Below, in pieces: positions 42,369 to 51,530 of a DNA stretch of 64,000 nucleotides. The position numbers and the translations under genes were made by a program. Every line of letters starts with the position of its first letter. The first letter of the stretch is position 1. The notes under the pieces are model-generated. The model ran no database searches, was not told where the DNA came from, and was given only the letters and a program-made list of their open reading frames with translations. Source of the stretch: Crenothrix sp043729335 (GTDB lineage: Bacteria; Pseudomonadota; Gammaproteobacteria; Methylococcales; Methylomonadaceae); the NCBI RefSeq assembly GCF_043729335.1, contig NZ_JAYTLQ010000013.1:73749-137748 (forward strand). Reading direction: 5' to 3'.

Positions 42369-43196
42369 ATGATACATATCGGTAAAATTAATACACTGAA
42401 CATTGTTAAACCCCAAGATGGCGATGCCTGTCTTGATGGCGGCACATTTGGCAACATACCATTGGCGGACAAACAATTGCCCGAAAACTGCCAAACCGGC
42501 GATACACTAGCGGTATTTGTCTATCTGGATTCGGAAGGCGAGCTGACAGCCACACGCAAAATACCACTAGCACAGGTGGATGATATTGCCTGGCTCAAAG
42601 TGGTATCACTTAACTATGTAGGGGTATTTTTAAATTGGGGCTTACCCAAAGATTTACTGGTTCCGTTTAGTGAGCAACATCATGAAATGGAAGTGGGGAA
42701 GTTTTATCTGGTTAAAGTATTTCTTGATGATAAAAACCGTATTGCCGCCACTACCAAAATTGACCGTTTTATCACTGATGAGTCGGTCGATTTTGAAGTG
42801 GGTCAAAAAGTGTCCTTGCTCATAGCGGATAAAACCGACTTGGGTTTTAAAGCTATTGTCAATAATACGCATTGGGGTATGCTCTACGAAAATGAGTTGT
42901 TTCAGCCACTCAGAAAAGGCCAGAAACTAGACGGCTACATTAAACACATACGCGAAGATCATAAAATTGATTTGGTACTTGACCAACCTGGCTACGGGAA
43001 GGTGCTGTCGTTAACCGATAGTATTTTAAACAAGCTAAAACAAAATAACGGCGTGTTAATGCTCAGTGATAAAAGCCCGCCCGATGCTATTTATGCGGTA
43101 TTTGGAGTCAGTAAAAAAGTATTTAAACAAGCGATTGGCGCGTTGTATAAGCAGCAGTTAATTACGATTGAAAAAACGGGGATTAAATTGGTTTGA
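42369..43196 (+). CDS. CvfB-like S1 RNA-binding protein
   Basis: Protein of 275 residues of the CvfB/YitL family. Tandem S1-like beta-barrel domains cover about residues 1-200 (AWLKVVSLNYVGVFLNWGLPKDLLVPF; VGQKVSLLIADKTDLGFKAIVNNTHWGMLYENELF). A C-terminal winged-helix part includes the typical FGVSKKVFKQAIGALYKQQLITIEKTGIKLV. Members bind RNA and affect gene expression. It lies alone on the plus strand. Confidence 0.9.
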   Translation: MIHIGKINTLNIVKPQDGDACLDGGTFGNIPLADKQLPENCQTGDTLAVFVYLDSEGELTATRKIPLAQVDDIAWLKVVSLNYVGVFLNWGLPKDLLVPFSEQHHEMEVGKFYLVKVFLDDKNRIAATTKIDRFITDESVDFEVGQKVSLLIADKTDLGFKAIVNNTHWGMLYENELFQPLRKGQKLDGYIKHIREDHKIDLVLDQPGYGKVLSLTDSILNKLKQNNGVLMLSDKSPPDAIYAVFGVSKKVFKQAIGALYKQQLITIEKTGIKLV

Positions 43197-43240
43197 TAGG
43201 AATCAGCCCAATAAACAAATCCCAATTTTCATGCGGATTT

Positions 43241-43636
43241 TTACTTCTGTGCGCTGTGCTCAGGAAAATTTAATTCAATTCTAATGCCCACAGGATCAAT
43301 AATAAACACCTGAGTCATAGCAGGCGCATTACGCTGTTCCAATCGATATTGAATACTTTTGTCTGTCAATACCTTTAAAGTGGCATCGACATCAGCACAG
43401 GTTAATGCAATATGGTGAAAATGGTTTTCACCACTCACGTCGGTATCTGTGCCGATGACCGATAAATGAATCAGTGCTACATCATTATGCGCTGAATACA
43501 GCCATGCGCCATTGCGTGTTGAAGGTGCGCGGTAACCCGGAGTTAACCCCAGTATCTGCCCATAAAAATCAATTTGCGGGGCAAGTTGTTCTTCGGTTAG
43601 AACAATATTGATGTGATTAATACCTAAAACTTTCAT
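43241..43636 (-). CDS. VOC family protein with intact metal ligands
   Basis: Protein of 131 residues of the vicinal-oxygen-chelate fold. Probable metal ligands are the His in GINHINIVL (His8), His in NHFHHIALTC and Glu in IRIELNFPE. Such proteins include glyoxalases, dioxygenases and fosfomycin-resistance enzymes; the substrate here is unknown. It precedes the peroxiredoxin gene in the direction opposite to transcription, separated by 73 bp. Confidence 0.83.
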   Translation of the reverse strand: MKVLGINHINIVLTEEQLAPQIDFYGQILGLTPGYRAPSTRNGAWLYSAHNDVALIHLSVIGTDTDVSGENHFHHIALTCADVDATLKVLTDKSIQYRLEQRNAPAMTQVFIIDPVGIRIELNFPEHSAQK

Positions 43637-43709
43637 AAAAACGGCGACACCTGCGACGGCAATAACGATTGGCTGTAAAAACAGTGGGGAGATTTTTGGG
43701 TTTCGGGCA

Positions 43710-44213
43710 TTATTCCGCGCTATCTGCTGGGGCTTCTTGCTCTGGATTAGATAAGCTTTTTATAAAGTCCAATACTTCCTGTGCATGGCCCTCATGGTTT
43801 ACCGCGTTATTAACATACACCAAAACCCCATTTTTATCGATAACAAAAGTAGAGCGCATAATGGCCATACTTTTAACGCCATTTTTTTCTCTTTCGCGCC
43901 ACACACCATAACTTTCGCACAAATCGCCTGAAGTATCGGCAAGCAATTGTACTTTTAAGCCATATTTGTTGATAAAATCGACATGACTTGAGCAAGAATC
44001 TTTGCTGACACCAATAACAACCGTATCTAAAGCGGAAAATTCATCGGCAAGTGCAGTGAAATCATTGGCTTCAATAGTACATCCTGGCGTGTCATCCTTA
44101 GGGTAAAAATACAGGACAATATTTTTTTCACCGGCATAATCAGTCAAACTGACCAGTTGGTTATTTTGATTTTTGGACCGAAACATGGGGGCGTTTTGTT
44201 GTACTTCCAACAT
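43710..44213 (-). CDS. bcp: Thiol peroxidase, BCP/PrxQ-type peroxiredoxin
   Basis: Protein of 167 residues that reduces peroxides with thioredoxin. The peroxidatic Cys is in YPKDDTPGCTIEANDF and a likely resolving Cys five to six residues on is missing; another Cys occurs in GVSKDSCSSHVDF, so a 1-Cys or atypical 2-Cys mechanism is possible. The AIMRSTFVIDKNGVLVYV motif is typical. An acidic tail (NPEQEAPADSAE) extends the C-terminus. Confidence 0.9.
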   Translation of the reverse strand: MLEVQQNAPMFRSKNQNNQLVSLTDYAGEKNIVLYFYPKDDTPGCTIEANDFTALADEFSALDTVVIGVSKDSCSSHVDFINKYGLKVQLLADTSGDLCESYGVWREREKNGVKSMAIMRSTFVIDKNGVLVYVNNAVNHEGHAQEVLDFIKSLSNPEQEAPADSAE

Positions 44214-44435
44214 AAAAGACTCCTGATGATGTATTATTTATTTGAAAAGTTGCGCGGCAATCTTAAACAGACGCACAAGGCATGATAATCAGCTGTTAGG
44301 GGAAAGTCCAGTGATTAACTGATGACAAAAAAAGCCTAAATGAAAGCTACGAAGCAAATCAGGAAAGGGCTATAATCGGGAAACTTAATTTTTACAACAT
44401 GATCCTATGGGTCGCTAAGCTGGAAATCAGCGCTT

Positions 44436-44597
44436 ATGGAAAAAGAAAGTCCTGCCAAAACTCTACCTATCGATCTGCCAGACTCCCTACCTGACGATGG
44501 CGAACACCCGCCTCTACAGGAAATCGGCGGGGTTAAAGGCCCGGAACCAACGCGTTATGGCGACTGGGAAAAAAACGGCCGTTGTGTCGATTTTTAA
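44436..44597 (+). CDS. Succinate dehydrogenase assembly factor 4 (DUF1674)
   Basis: Small protein of 53 residues. The C-terminal GGVKGPEPTRYGDWEKNGRC is the SdhAF4/DUF1674 signature (G-P-E-P-T-R-Y-G-D-W-x-x-x-G-R-x-x-D-F). The eukaryotic homologue protects flavinated SdhA during assembly; the bacterial role is inferred from that. It ends 23 nt before sdhC and thus leads the sdh operon. Confidence 0.88.
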   Translation: MEKESPAKTLPIDLPDSLPDDGEHPPLQEIGGVKGPEPTRYGDWEKNGRCVDF

Positions 44598-44620
44598 TCA
44601 TTAACACGGATATATTCTCT

Positions 44621-44995
44621 ATGGCTAATCCTCGTCCTACATCACCGCATTTACAAATATACAAATTGCCACTTTCAGGGCTTAATTCCATCAGCCACCG
44701 CATTACCGGGGTTTTCTTGTCGGTAGGTTTGATAGGTGTCGTATATATTTTATGGGCTATTTCCGGCGGAATAACAGCCTACCAAAATCTACAGACTGTG
44801 ATGAATCTGGGCGTGGTGCAAGTGTTGTACTGGGGATTTATTTATGCACTGTTTTTTCATTTATGCCATGGTGTTCGGCATTTGCTTTGGGATATGGTTA
44901 AAGGCTTTGAGCGCGATACCCTTAACCGCTATGCAATACTAGAAATAGTGGTGGCGTTATTACTAACCTTATTCACTTTTGTTATTACAGGTTAA
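44621..44995 (+). CDS. sdhC: Succinate dehydrogenase cytochrome b556 subunit
   Basis: The start at 44621 (MANPRPTSPHLQIYKLPL, 124 residues) is preferred over an upstream ATG at 44582 because the family begins with R-P-x-S-P-H-L-x-I-Y. Three membrane segments follow. Heme b is probably bound by the His in HLCHGVRHLLWD, and S-x-S-H-R-I-T-G is the family motif near the quinone site. It forms the membrane anchor with SdhD. The sdhD gene starts 7 nt downstream. Confidence 0.93.
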   Translation: MANPRPTSPHLQIYKLPLSGLNSISHRITGVFLSVGLIGVVYILWAISGGITAYQNLQTVMNLGVVQVLYWGFIYALFFHLCHGVRHLLWDMVKGFERDTLNRYAILEIVVALLLTLFTFVITG

Positions 44996-45002
44996 TTGAG
45001 TT

Positions 45003-45383
45003 ATGGCGATTAAAATAACGCTGGATCAAATTAAATCATTGAGCTTTGCCAAAAAAGGAACGGGGCACTGGTGGCTAGAGCGCATGACTTCTGTATTACT
45101 GCTGCCGCTCACTTATTTTATGTTGAAGTTGTTTAGCTTGTGCTTAAACGCGCCTTACCAGCAGACTGTAGACTGGCTTAGTTTTCCGTTAAATACATTA
45201 GGCATCATGGCATGGATAATTATTGTTTTTTATCACACGGCACTGGGGTTACAAGTGGTTATTGAAGATTACGTTGCCGAGCAACGCCTTCAAACATTAT
45301 CCATTTGGGCAAGCAATTTGGTGTTTTTGTTATTGAGTGTTACAGCCTTGGTTGCTGTATTTCGCATTGTCTCGGTAGGGTAA
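45003..45383 (+). CDS. sdhD: Succinate dehydrogenase membrane anchor subunit
   Basis: Protein of 126 residues with three membrane segments. The N-terminal AKKGTGHWWLERMTSVLLLPL matches the SdhD quinone-side motif (G-x-x-H-W-W-x-x-R-x-T), and the second helix has HTALGLQVVIEDYV, a possible heme ligand and quinone-site Asp-Tyr. sdhA follows two bases after the stop. Confidence 0.92.
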   Translation: MAIKITLDQIKSLSFAKKGTGHWWLERMTSVLLLPLTYFMLKLFSLCLNAPYQQTVDWLSFPLNTLGIMAWIIIVFYHTALGLQVVIEDYVAEQRLQTLSIWASNLVFLLLSVTALVAVFRIVSVG

Positions 45384-45385
45384 CT

Positions 45386-47170
45386 ATGTCATCTGCGTAT
45401 AAAATTATTGAGCACGAGTATGATGTCGTGGTCGTTGGTGCTGGCGGTGCGGGGTTACGAGCTACTTTCGGCATGGCCGAAAAAGGTCTGAAAACCGCGT
45501 GTCTCACCAAAGTATTTCCCACACGTAGCCATACGGTGGCTGCTCAAGGCGGGATTAGTGCGGCATTGGGTAATATGGGCGAGGATGACTGGCGCTTCCA
45601 CATGTACGATACCGTCAAAGGTTCAGATTGGCTGGGCGATCAGGATGCCATTGAATACATGTGCCGTGAAGCCATACCCGCCATTATTGAGCTGGAACAT
45701 TACGGTGTGCCATTTTCCAGAACACCGGAAGGCAAGATTTACCAACGGGCGTTTGGCGGTATGTCCACGCATTATGGCAAAGAGCAAGCACGGCGCACCT
45801 GTGCTGCGGCAGACAAAACCGGCCATGCCATTTTACATACCCTGTATCAACAGGCGTTAAAGCACAATGCCGAATTTTTTGTTGAATACATCGCGCTGGA
45901 TTTAATTATGCAGGACGGCGAATGCCGTGGCGTTTTAGCCTGGTGTCTGGATGATGGCTCATTGCATCTGTTTAAATCTCAAATGACAGTTTTAGCAACT
46001 GGCGGTTATGGACGCAGTTATTTCTCCTGTACGTCCGCCCATACCGTAACCGGCGATGGCAATGCGATGGTGTTACGTGCTGGCTTGCCATTGCAGGATA
46101 TGGAATTTGTGCAGTTTCACCCTACCGGCATTTATGGTTCAGGGTGTTTAATTACTGAAGGTGTAAGAGGTGAGGGCGGTTATCTCACCAATTCAGAAGG
46201 CGAGCGTTTTATGGAACGCTACGCACCGTCGGCACGCGATCTGGCTTCACGCGACATTGTCAGCCGTGCCATGACCATTGAAATCAATGAAGGCCGTGGC
46301 GTAGGAAAGTTGAAAGATCATATCTATCTGCATCTTGAGCATCTCGATCCTGCGATTATTTACGAACGTCTGCCAGGCATTGCCGAAACAGCGCGGATTT
46401 TTTCGGGGGTTGATGTGACTAAAGCACCGATCCCTGTCTTGCCTACCGTACATTACAACATGGGTGGCATTCCCACTAATTACAAAAGCGAAGTGGTTAC
46501 CCTGGAAGACGGTAATCCGGATAAAGTCGTTCCGGGCTTGATGGCCATTGGTGAAGCCGCTTGTGTATCGGTGCATGGCGCTAACCGTTTGGGTTCAAAT
46601 TCGCTGCTGGATTTGGTGGTGTTTGGCCGTTCTGCTGCCATACGTTGTTCTGAGTTAATCAAATCCGGAGATGCTCACCAACCCTTAGCAGTTGATGCGT
46701 GTGATAAGGCTTTAGCCCGGTTTGACAAAATTCGATATGCCAACGGTAGCCGTAATACGTCAGATATTCGATTGGATATGCAAAAAGTCATGCAGAGCAA
46801 GGCGGCAGTGTTTAGAACACAAACAACTTTAGATGAGGGTATTCAACAGATGACGGCTATTCATCAGTCTTTTGCCGATGTTAAAGTCACTGATAAATCG
46901 ATGATCTGGAATACTGACTTGGTTGAAACCCTGGAACTGGATAATCTGCTTGTCCAGTCCCTTGTTACCATCAGCGCGGCGGGTAACCGTAAAGAAAGCC
47001 GGGGAGGCCATGCGCGTGAAGATTATACGGGTCGCGATGATGTAAATTGGCTAAAACACACCTTAACCTGGCTAACCGACGACACTGTAAAAATTGATTA
47101 TCGTCCTGTGCATTTGTACACCTTAACCGATGAAGTTGATGTTATTCCCCCTAAAGAGAGAGTTTACTGA
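45386..47170 (+). CDS. sdhA: Succinate dehydrogenase flavoprotein subunit
   Basis: The start at 45386 (594 residues) gives the normal N-terminus; a longer reading from 45305 overlaps sdhD. FAD is bound by VVVVGAGGAGLRATFG, with the covalent attachment His in TRSHTVAAQGGISAALGN. Active-site segments are FVQFHPTGIYGSG, LTEG-type ITEGVRGEGGYL, YNMGGIPTNY, and the catalytic Arg in RLGSNSLLDLVVFGR. The C-terminal SRGGHAREDYTGRDD is typical. It oxidises succinate to fumarate on the cytosolic face of the membrane. It overlaps sdhB by one base. Confidence 0.97.
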   Translation: MSSAYKIIEHEYDVVVVGAGGAGLRATFGMAEKGLKTACLTKVFPTRSHTVAAQGGISAALGNMGEDDWRFHMYDTVKGSDWLGDQDAIEYMCREAIPAIIELEHYGVPFSRTPEGKIYQRAFGGMSTHYGKEQARRTCAAADKTGHAILHTLYQQALKHNAEFFVEYIALDLIMQDGECRGVLAWCLDDGSLHLFKSQMTVLATGGYGRSYFSCTSAHTVTGDGNAMVLRAGLPLQDMEFVQFHPTGIYGSGCLITEGVRGEGGYLTNSEGERFMERYAPSARDLASRDIVSRAMTIEINEGRGVGKLKDHIYLHLEHLDPAIIYERLPGIAETARIFSGVDVTKAPIPVLPTVHYNMGGIPTNYKSEVVTLEDGNPDKVVPGLMAIGEAACVSVHGANRLGSNSLLDLVVFGRSAAIRCSELIKSGDAHQPLAVDACDKALARFDKIRYANGSRNTSDIRLDMQKVMQSKAAVFRTQTTLDEGIQQMTAIHQSFADVKVTDKSMIWNTDLVETLELDNLLVQSLVTISAAGNRKESRGGHAREDYTGRDDVNWLKHTLTWLTDDTVKIDYRPVHLYTLTDEVDVIPPKERVY

Positions 47171-47955
47171 TGGCTGAATTCACTTTGCCGAAAAATTCGG
47201 TGGTAGGCAAAGGTAAAACCTTTAATGCCTCCCCTACCGCTAAAAATATCCGTCGTTTTGAAATTTACCGTTGGGATCCCGATACTGGCGAAAATCCACG
47301 CATAGATATTTATGAGCTGGACATGGATCATTGCGGACCTATGGTGCTGGATGCGATTATCAAAATTAAAAATGAAATCGATAGTACGCTAAGTTTCAGA
47401 CGTTCTTGCCGCGAAGGTGTGTGTGGCTCTTGTGCCATGAATGTTAACGGCAAAAATACGCTGGCCTGTATTCATGATATGGATTTGTACACGGGGCCAA
47501 TTAAAATTTATCCGTTGCCGCACATGGCAGTCATCAAAGATTTAATACCGGATATGACACACTTTTACGCTCAGTACGCTTCTATTAAACCCTGGATAGA
47601 AAACCAAACGCCGCCACCTGTTGATACTGAACGCCTGCAAAGTAAAGAAGAGCGCGCTAAACTGGATGGTTTGTACGAATGCGTAATGTGCGCGTGTTGC
47701 TCTACCAGTTGCCCCAGTTATTGGTGGAACAGTGATAAATACTTAGGCCCTGCGGTATTGTTGCAAGCTTACCGATGGATAGCCGATAGCCGTGATGAAA
47801 GCACCGATGCACGCTTAGATGAACTAGAAGACCCGTTTAAGCTTTATCGCTGCCATACCATTATGAATTGTACCGATACATGCCCTAAAAATCTTAATCC
47901 CGCTAAAGCCATTGCTGAAATTAAAAAATTAATGGTTCAGAGAAAAATTGATTAG
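47170..47955 (+). CDS. sdhB: Succinate dehydrogenase iron-sulfur subunit
   Basis: Protein of 261 residues carrying three clusters. The 2Fe-2S site is RSCREGVCGSCAMNVNGKNTLAC. The 4Fe-4S and 3Fe-4S sites are CVMCACCSTSCPSYWW and CHTIMNCTDTCPKNLNP. It passes electrons from FAD to quinone. The first A of its ATG is the last base of the sdhA stop, and its stop shares a base with the sdhE start, so the operon is tightly coupled. Confidence 0.97.
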   Translation: MAEFTLPKNSVVGKGKTFNASPTAKNIRRFEIYRWDPDTGENPRIDIYELDMDHCGPMVLDAIIKIKNEIDSTLSFRRSCREGVCGSCAMNVNGKNTLACIHDMDLYTGPIKIYPLPHMAVIKDLIPDMTHFYAQYASIKPWIENQTPPPVDTERLQSKEERAKLDGLYECVMCACCSTSCPSYWWNSDKYLGPAVLLQAYRWIADSRDESTDARLDELEDPFKLYRCHTIMNCTDTCPKNLNPAKAIAEIKKLMVQRKID

Positions 47956-48188
47956 TGTCTGAATTAGCTAAATTAAGATGGCAATGCCGTCGTGGCACCC
48001 GAGAACTTGATTTACTGTTAACGCGCTACTTAGAAAATCGTTATGGGCAAGCTACAGATCAGGAAAAAGCCCTTTTTTCTGAATTGTTAAGTTTTGAAGA
48101 TGATGTTCTTCTGGATGTTTTATTAGGTGGCATTGTTAAGCCACCTCTACACATGGAATCTCTTATTTACTGCATAAGCCATTCTTAA
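47955..48188 (+). CDS. sdhE: Succinate dehydrogenase FAD assembly factor
   Basis: Protein of 77 residues starting with GTG that overlaps the sdhB stop by one base. It has the family signature R-W-x-C-R-R-G-T-R-E-L-D (KLRWQCRRGTRELDLLL) with the R-G pair needed for flavination, and a later FEDDVLLDVLLG. It promotes covalent FAD attachment to SdhA. Last gene of the operon. Confidence 0.93.
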   Translation: MSELAKLRWQCRRGTRELDLLLTRYLENRYGQATDQEKALFSELLSFEDDVLLDVLLGGIVKPPLHMESLIYCISHS

Positions 48189-48337
48189 AACCCTCCCTAC
48201 CAGCTATTGAATTATTTTCTAACTTTCTAAAGTCAGAATGAAACGCAAGCATAGCGGCAACTACTTGCTCTAATTTAAAAAATAATCGTAAAAAATACTA
48301 TAGTTATGGATAGTTTTTCGTGCTAAGGTCATAAATA

Positions 48338-50335
48338 GTGTTTTTGCTTAAATTAGAAGAATTGATATGGCGTTACCGCCGCTTACTGATTGTATTTCTT
48401 GCGGTTATTGCTATTCAGGTTTTTGAATTCGCTTTTTTGCATTTTAAATACACGCTATTTACCGGTGGCTTTCTTCAGCCGTTTTCTTACCAAACTTTTG
48501 TAGAACGCCTAGCATTTATTTTAATATCGCTTTGGTTCGATTTGGCGCTGTATGGCACATTAGCCAGTTTATGGTTTTTTGTGGCGGGCAAATTAAAGCG
48601 CCATGGCATCATTATTTACTATTATTTCACCGTACTCATTGTGATTTCGGTGGGTATTTGGTTGGGCCTTCGTTTTAGAGTATTGTCTTACTTTAGCGAT
48701 ACTATTAACTTACAAATTATAAAAAGTTTGGGTGGAGGTAGTTTACAAGAGGCTTTGATGTACGCAGCTAATGAAATAGCTTTGTTTACTGGTGCTATCT
48801 GTGCGGTTAGTTTGTGTGTGATTTATAGCTTAAATGCCCTAAGCAAAAATAAATATATACAACAGCTGTCAAAAAAAGAAGGTAGGCATAGCAGATACAT
48901 TATTGCCTTATTAATAATGATTGTTATCACTCCCGTGATGACCTTTATCGCATCCAATAATGACTTTTACAGATACGGTCTAGAAAAAAAAATATCCTAC
49001 CAATTAATTACTGATAGCCTGGACAAGCTTTCGGATGTGGATTTTGATGGCTTCGGGATTTTTTCATACCCTCAAGACAAAGTTTCTTTTAACGCGGATA
49101 TTTATCCAGGCGCTTTGGATATCCCTTATGATGGCATAGATCAAGACGGTTTTTTAGGCGATGCGATTACAACTTCTGTAGAATCAGATTACCTAGCAGA
49201 TATTACCCCGAAGCCCGGTAAAAATATTGTTTTGATAGTACTGGAAACCGCGCGCTTTGATTTGCTTGAACAACAGATTAATAATCGCTATGTCGCACCA
49301 ACCCTACGTGCTCTTGCCCAGCAAGGAGCATCAATACCCCATGCTTATAGTCATACCGGTTATACCACCACATCGCTTAAAGCCATTTTTAGGCGGCAGT
49401 TAATTAATAGCAAAAGCAAAATTTCCTTGATACCATTTTTGCGCAGGGCAGGGTATCAGTTTTCCATTATTTCCGCACAAGATGAATCCTTCGGAAATGT
49501 CGCTGAAGTTGCAGGCATGAAAAACGCTGATGTTGATTATTTTGATGCACGTACAGCGATTAATGACAGGGTTTTTCCAAGTACCGATTCTGGTAGTCTT
49601 AGGCTCAGTGAAGAACGCATTGTTGAACAGTTTCAGACACGGGTTCAACACATTGATTTTTCTAAGCCGCAGTTTTTTTATGTCAATATTCAGGCTGGGC
49701 ATTTTCCGTATGCTTATCCAAACATGGCAACACGGCTGATAAATAATCCTGTTCCGCGTTCGGACATTAATCCGGGTAATAAAGACTGGGTGGCGTTGAC
49801 ATATTGGAACGCCATGGCTAATGCGGATTGGGCGGTTGGAGAAATTGTAAAAATATTGAAAGGTGCGTCAATTTATGCCAATACCACCCTTGTCATTTTA
49901 GGTGATCATGGTGAGTCTTTATTTGACGATGGTTTTTTAGGGCATGGCCATGTGATTAACGATTTCCAAACCAAAATTCCTTTGATTATTAATGACCCCA
50001 ACATTGCTATTGACAATGACCCGGTTGGCCAAACCGATGTGGCGGAATTAATGATTCGTTCGGCACTCGGTGAAAAAGCTGCACCCACCATTAAAAATAA
50101 AACAGTGTTTCAATTAGTGGGTAATTTATCGCACCCCATTATGTGCGCACATATTGCTAACAAGGGCGTGCGTACTGTTTTTGATTTCCGATCCGAAATG
50201 TTTTATTTCAGTGACTTAAGTGTATGGAAAACTTACCAGGACACGTTGTTAGATGCGCACATTAAAGACCGAGCCATTAATTTGCTTCGGGAGTGGGAAT
50301 CTTTGCGCTGGCGTGAATTTGTTGAAAATCAGTAA
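48338..50335 (+). CDS. Membrane sulfatase-fold phosphotransferase (LtaS/YejM-like)
   Basis: Protein of 665 residues from a GTG start. Five or so membrane segments lie in the first 220 residues. A periplasmic sulfatase/alkaline-phosphatase-fold domain follows from about residue 280: metal site IVLIVLETARFDLL, nucleophile Thr in HTGYTTTSLKAIF, and VILGDHGESLFDDGFLGHGH. Family enzymes move phosphoglycerol or phosphoethanolamine head groups from lipids, or, as in YejM-type proteins, have lost catalysis. The Thr nucleophile and ligands are present, so it is probably active on an envelope lipid or glycan. Confidence 0.83.
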   Translation: MFLLKLEELIWRYRRLLIVFLAVIAIQVFEFAFLHFKYTLFTGGFLQPFSYQTFVERLAFILISLWFDLALYGTLASLWFFVAGKLKRHGIIIYYYFTVLIVISVGIWLGLRFRVLSYFSDTINLQIIKSLGGGSLQEALMYAANEIALFTGAICAVSLCVIYSLNALSKNKYIQQLSKKEGRHSRYIIALLIMIVITPVMTFIASNNDFYRYGLEKKISYQLITDSLDKLSDVDFDGFGIFSYPQDKVSFNADIYPGALDIPYDGIDQDGFLGDAITTSVESDYLADITPKPGKNIVLIVLETARFDLLEQQINNRYVAPTLRALAQQGASIPHAYSHTGYTTTSLKAIFRRQLINSKSKISLIPFLRRAGYQFSIISAQDESFGNVAEVAGMKNADVDYFDARTAINDRVFPSTDSGSLRLSEERIVEQFQTRVQHIDFSKPQFFYVNIQAGHFPYAYPNMATRLINNPVPRSDINPGNKDWVALTYWNAMANADWAVGEIVKILKGASIYANTTLVILGDHGESLFDDGFLGHGHVINDFQTKIPLIINDPNIAIDNDPVGQTDVAELMIRSALGEKAAPTIKNKTVFQLVGNLSHPIMCAHIANKGVRTVFDFRSEMFYFSDLSVWKTYQDTLLDAHIKDRAINLLREWESLRWREFVENQ

Positions 50336-50391
50336 TTGCTTCTTGTAGCTTTTCGGCTCTGATATCTGTTCAATAATTTGCTTTGTACATT

Positions 50392-51090
50392 TTATCCAAT
50401 ATCCATCTCATTACCATTTTTAAGCGTATTGCCCACCAAATTAGCTACTGCTGTATTGGCAACACCATGTACATGAATATTTTTTTTAATCACCGTGGAA
50501 TAGTTTTCATGTAGATGGCCATGAAAAATGGTTTTTACATTCATGGCTGCCGCTAAGTCACCAATGACATGAAAACCGTGTCGATGTGATCCGGGCGCTT
50601 CGTGTGATACTAAAATATCAGCTTTTAAAGCCTTTAGCGCATGAAACTCATCATGCCAAATCGCTGATTTATACTTTAACGACATATCGACATTTTTGGC
50701 ATTTAGTTTTTGCATACCTAAATAATGGGCTTTATCCTTCCATTTGGGTTGCATGGGTGGATACCAAACGCGCCCTAAAAAAATACCGCCTAAGCCGACA
50801 ATTTTCACGCCAGCAATTTCAATCACTTTTAAATGCAGGCTTTTATCTGCCAAAGCCGAATGAAACAGATTTTTATATTTGCTCGGCGTTTCAAAATCGT
50901 GATTACCCGGAATCCACCAAATTTGGGTGATATCGATAATTTCGTGCAGGCAACTTTCCAAGGGCGTGTCTAGGTCATAATCCCCTAATAGCACCACCGC
51001 TTCGGGTTTGTGTTCATGCACAGCTGCAATCAGGGGCTTAAAATTGCCATGCGGATCGCCTGCGAATAAAATTTTGTTATGTGGATTCAC
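50392..51090 (-). CDS. Calcineurin-like metallophosphoesterase
   Basis: Protein of 232 residues with all metal motifs: FAGDPHGNF, LLGDYDLD, WIPGNHDFE, DILVSHEAP and IFHGHLHENY. The substrate is unknown. It converges on the sulfatase-fold gene and is single on the minus strand. Confidence 0.85.
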   Translation of the reverse strand: MNPHNKILFAGDPHGNFKPLIAAVHEHKPEAVVLLGDYDLDTPLESCLHEIIDITQIWWIPGNHDFETPSKYKNLFHSALADKSLHLKVIEIAGVKIVGLGGIFLGRVWYPPMQPKWKDKAHYLGMQKLNAKNVDMSLKYKSAIWHDEFHALKALKADILVSHEAPGSHRHGFHVIGDLAAAMNVKTIFHGHLHENYSTVIKKNIHVHGVANTAVANLVGNTLKNGNEMDIG

Positions 51091-51530
51091 TTGACTCTAT
51101 CTTTTTAACTAACGCCTACACCTAAAAATAATTCCCCGTATTGTTACATATTACTGGCACAACAACACATACCATCCACCTGCCATTTTACGTGTTTATC
51201 AGTCGTTGTACACATTCGCTCATTTTAACGTTACTACAACACAAATTGATAGGTTTCCTATATCTTTATATTATTTTAGGTTAGAATAGACGGTTTTCGA
51301 TGCTGGTCTGTGCGTGTATAGCAATGGTGGCTTTTACGCTATCGCGCTGGCTTTAGTGGGCCGTAAACTCATGTTTCATAAGTCTTATGATTTTAGTCGC
51401 TGAAGCTAAAGCGAGTTTTTACCCATAAGGATATGTCTGCGTTGTTTCAGCCCCAGCACGAACTTTTCTGAGTCTTAAGGCCAGAGTAGTCACCAAAAAG
51501 TTTTTTATGCCCAACTTTTAGAGTAAACAC
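51091..51530. promoter_or_regulatory. 440-bp leader upstream of the EF-G2 gene
   Basis: No gene is supported. The stretch between the divergent metallophosphoesterase and EF-G2 genes contains an open run near 51300-51360, and a weak hairpin with 5-bp arms TCGCT...AGCGA followed by GTTTTT near 51396-51420. This could be an attenuator-like structure in the leader, but no known leader family was recognised. Confidence 0.3.

Noticed and set aside
51091..51530. Riboswitch or known leader RNA before the EF-G2 gene
   Set aside because: Only a weak 5-bp stem with a T-run was found; no conserved core of a known class.
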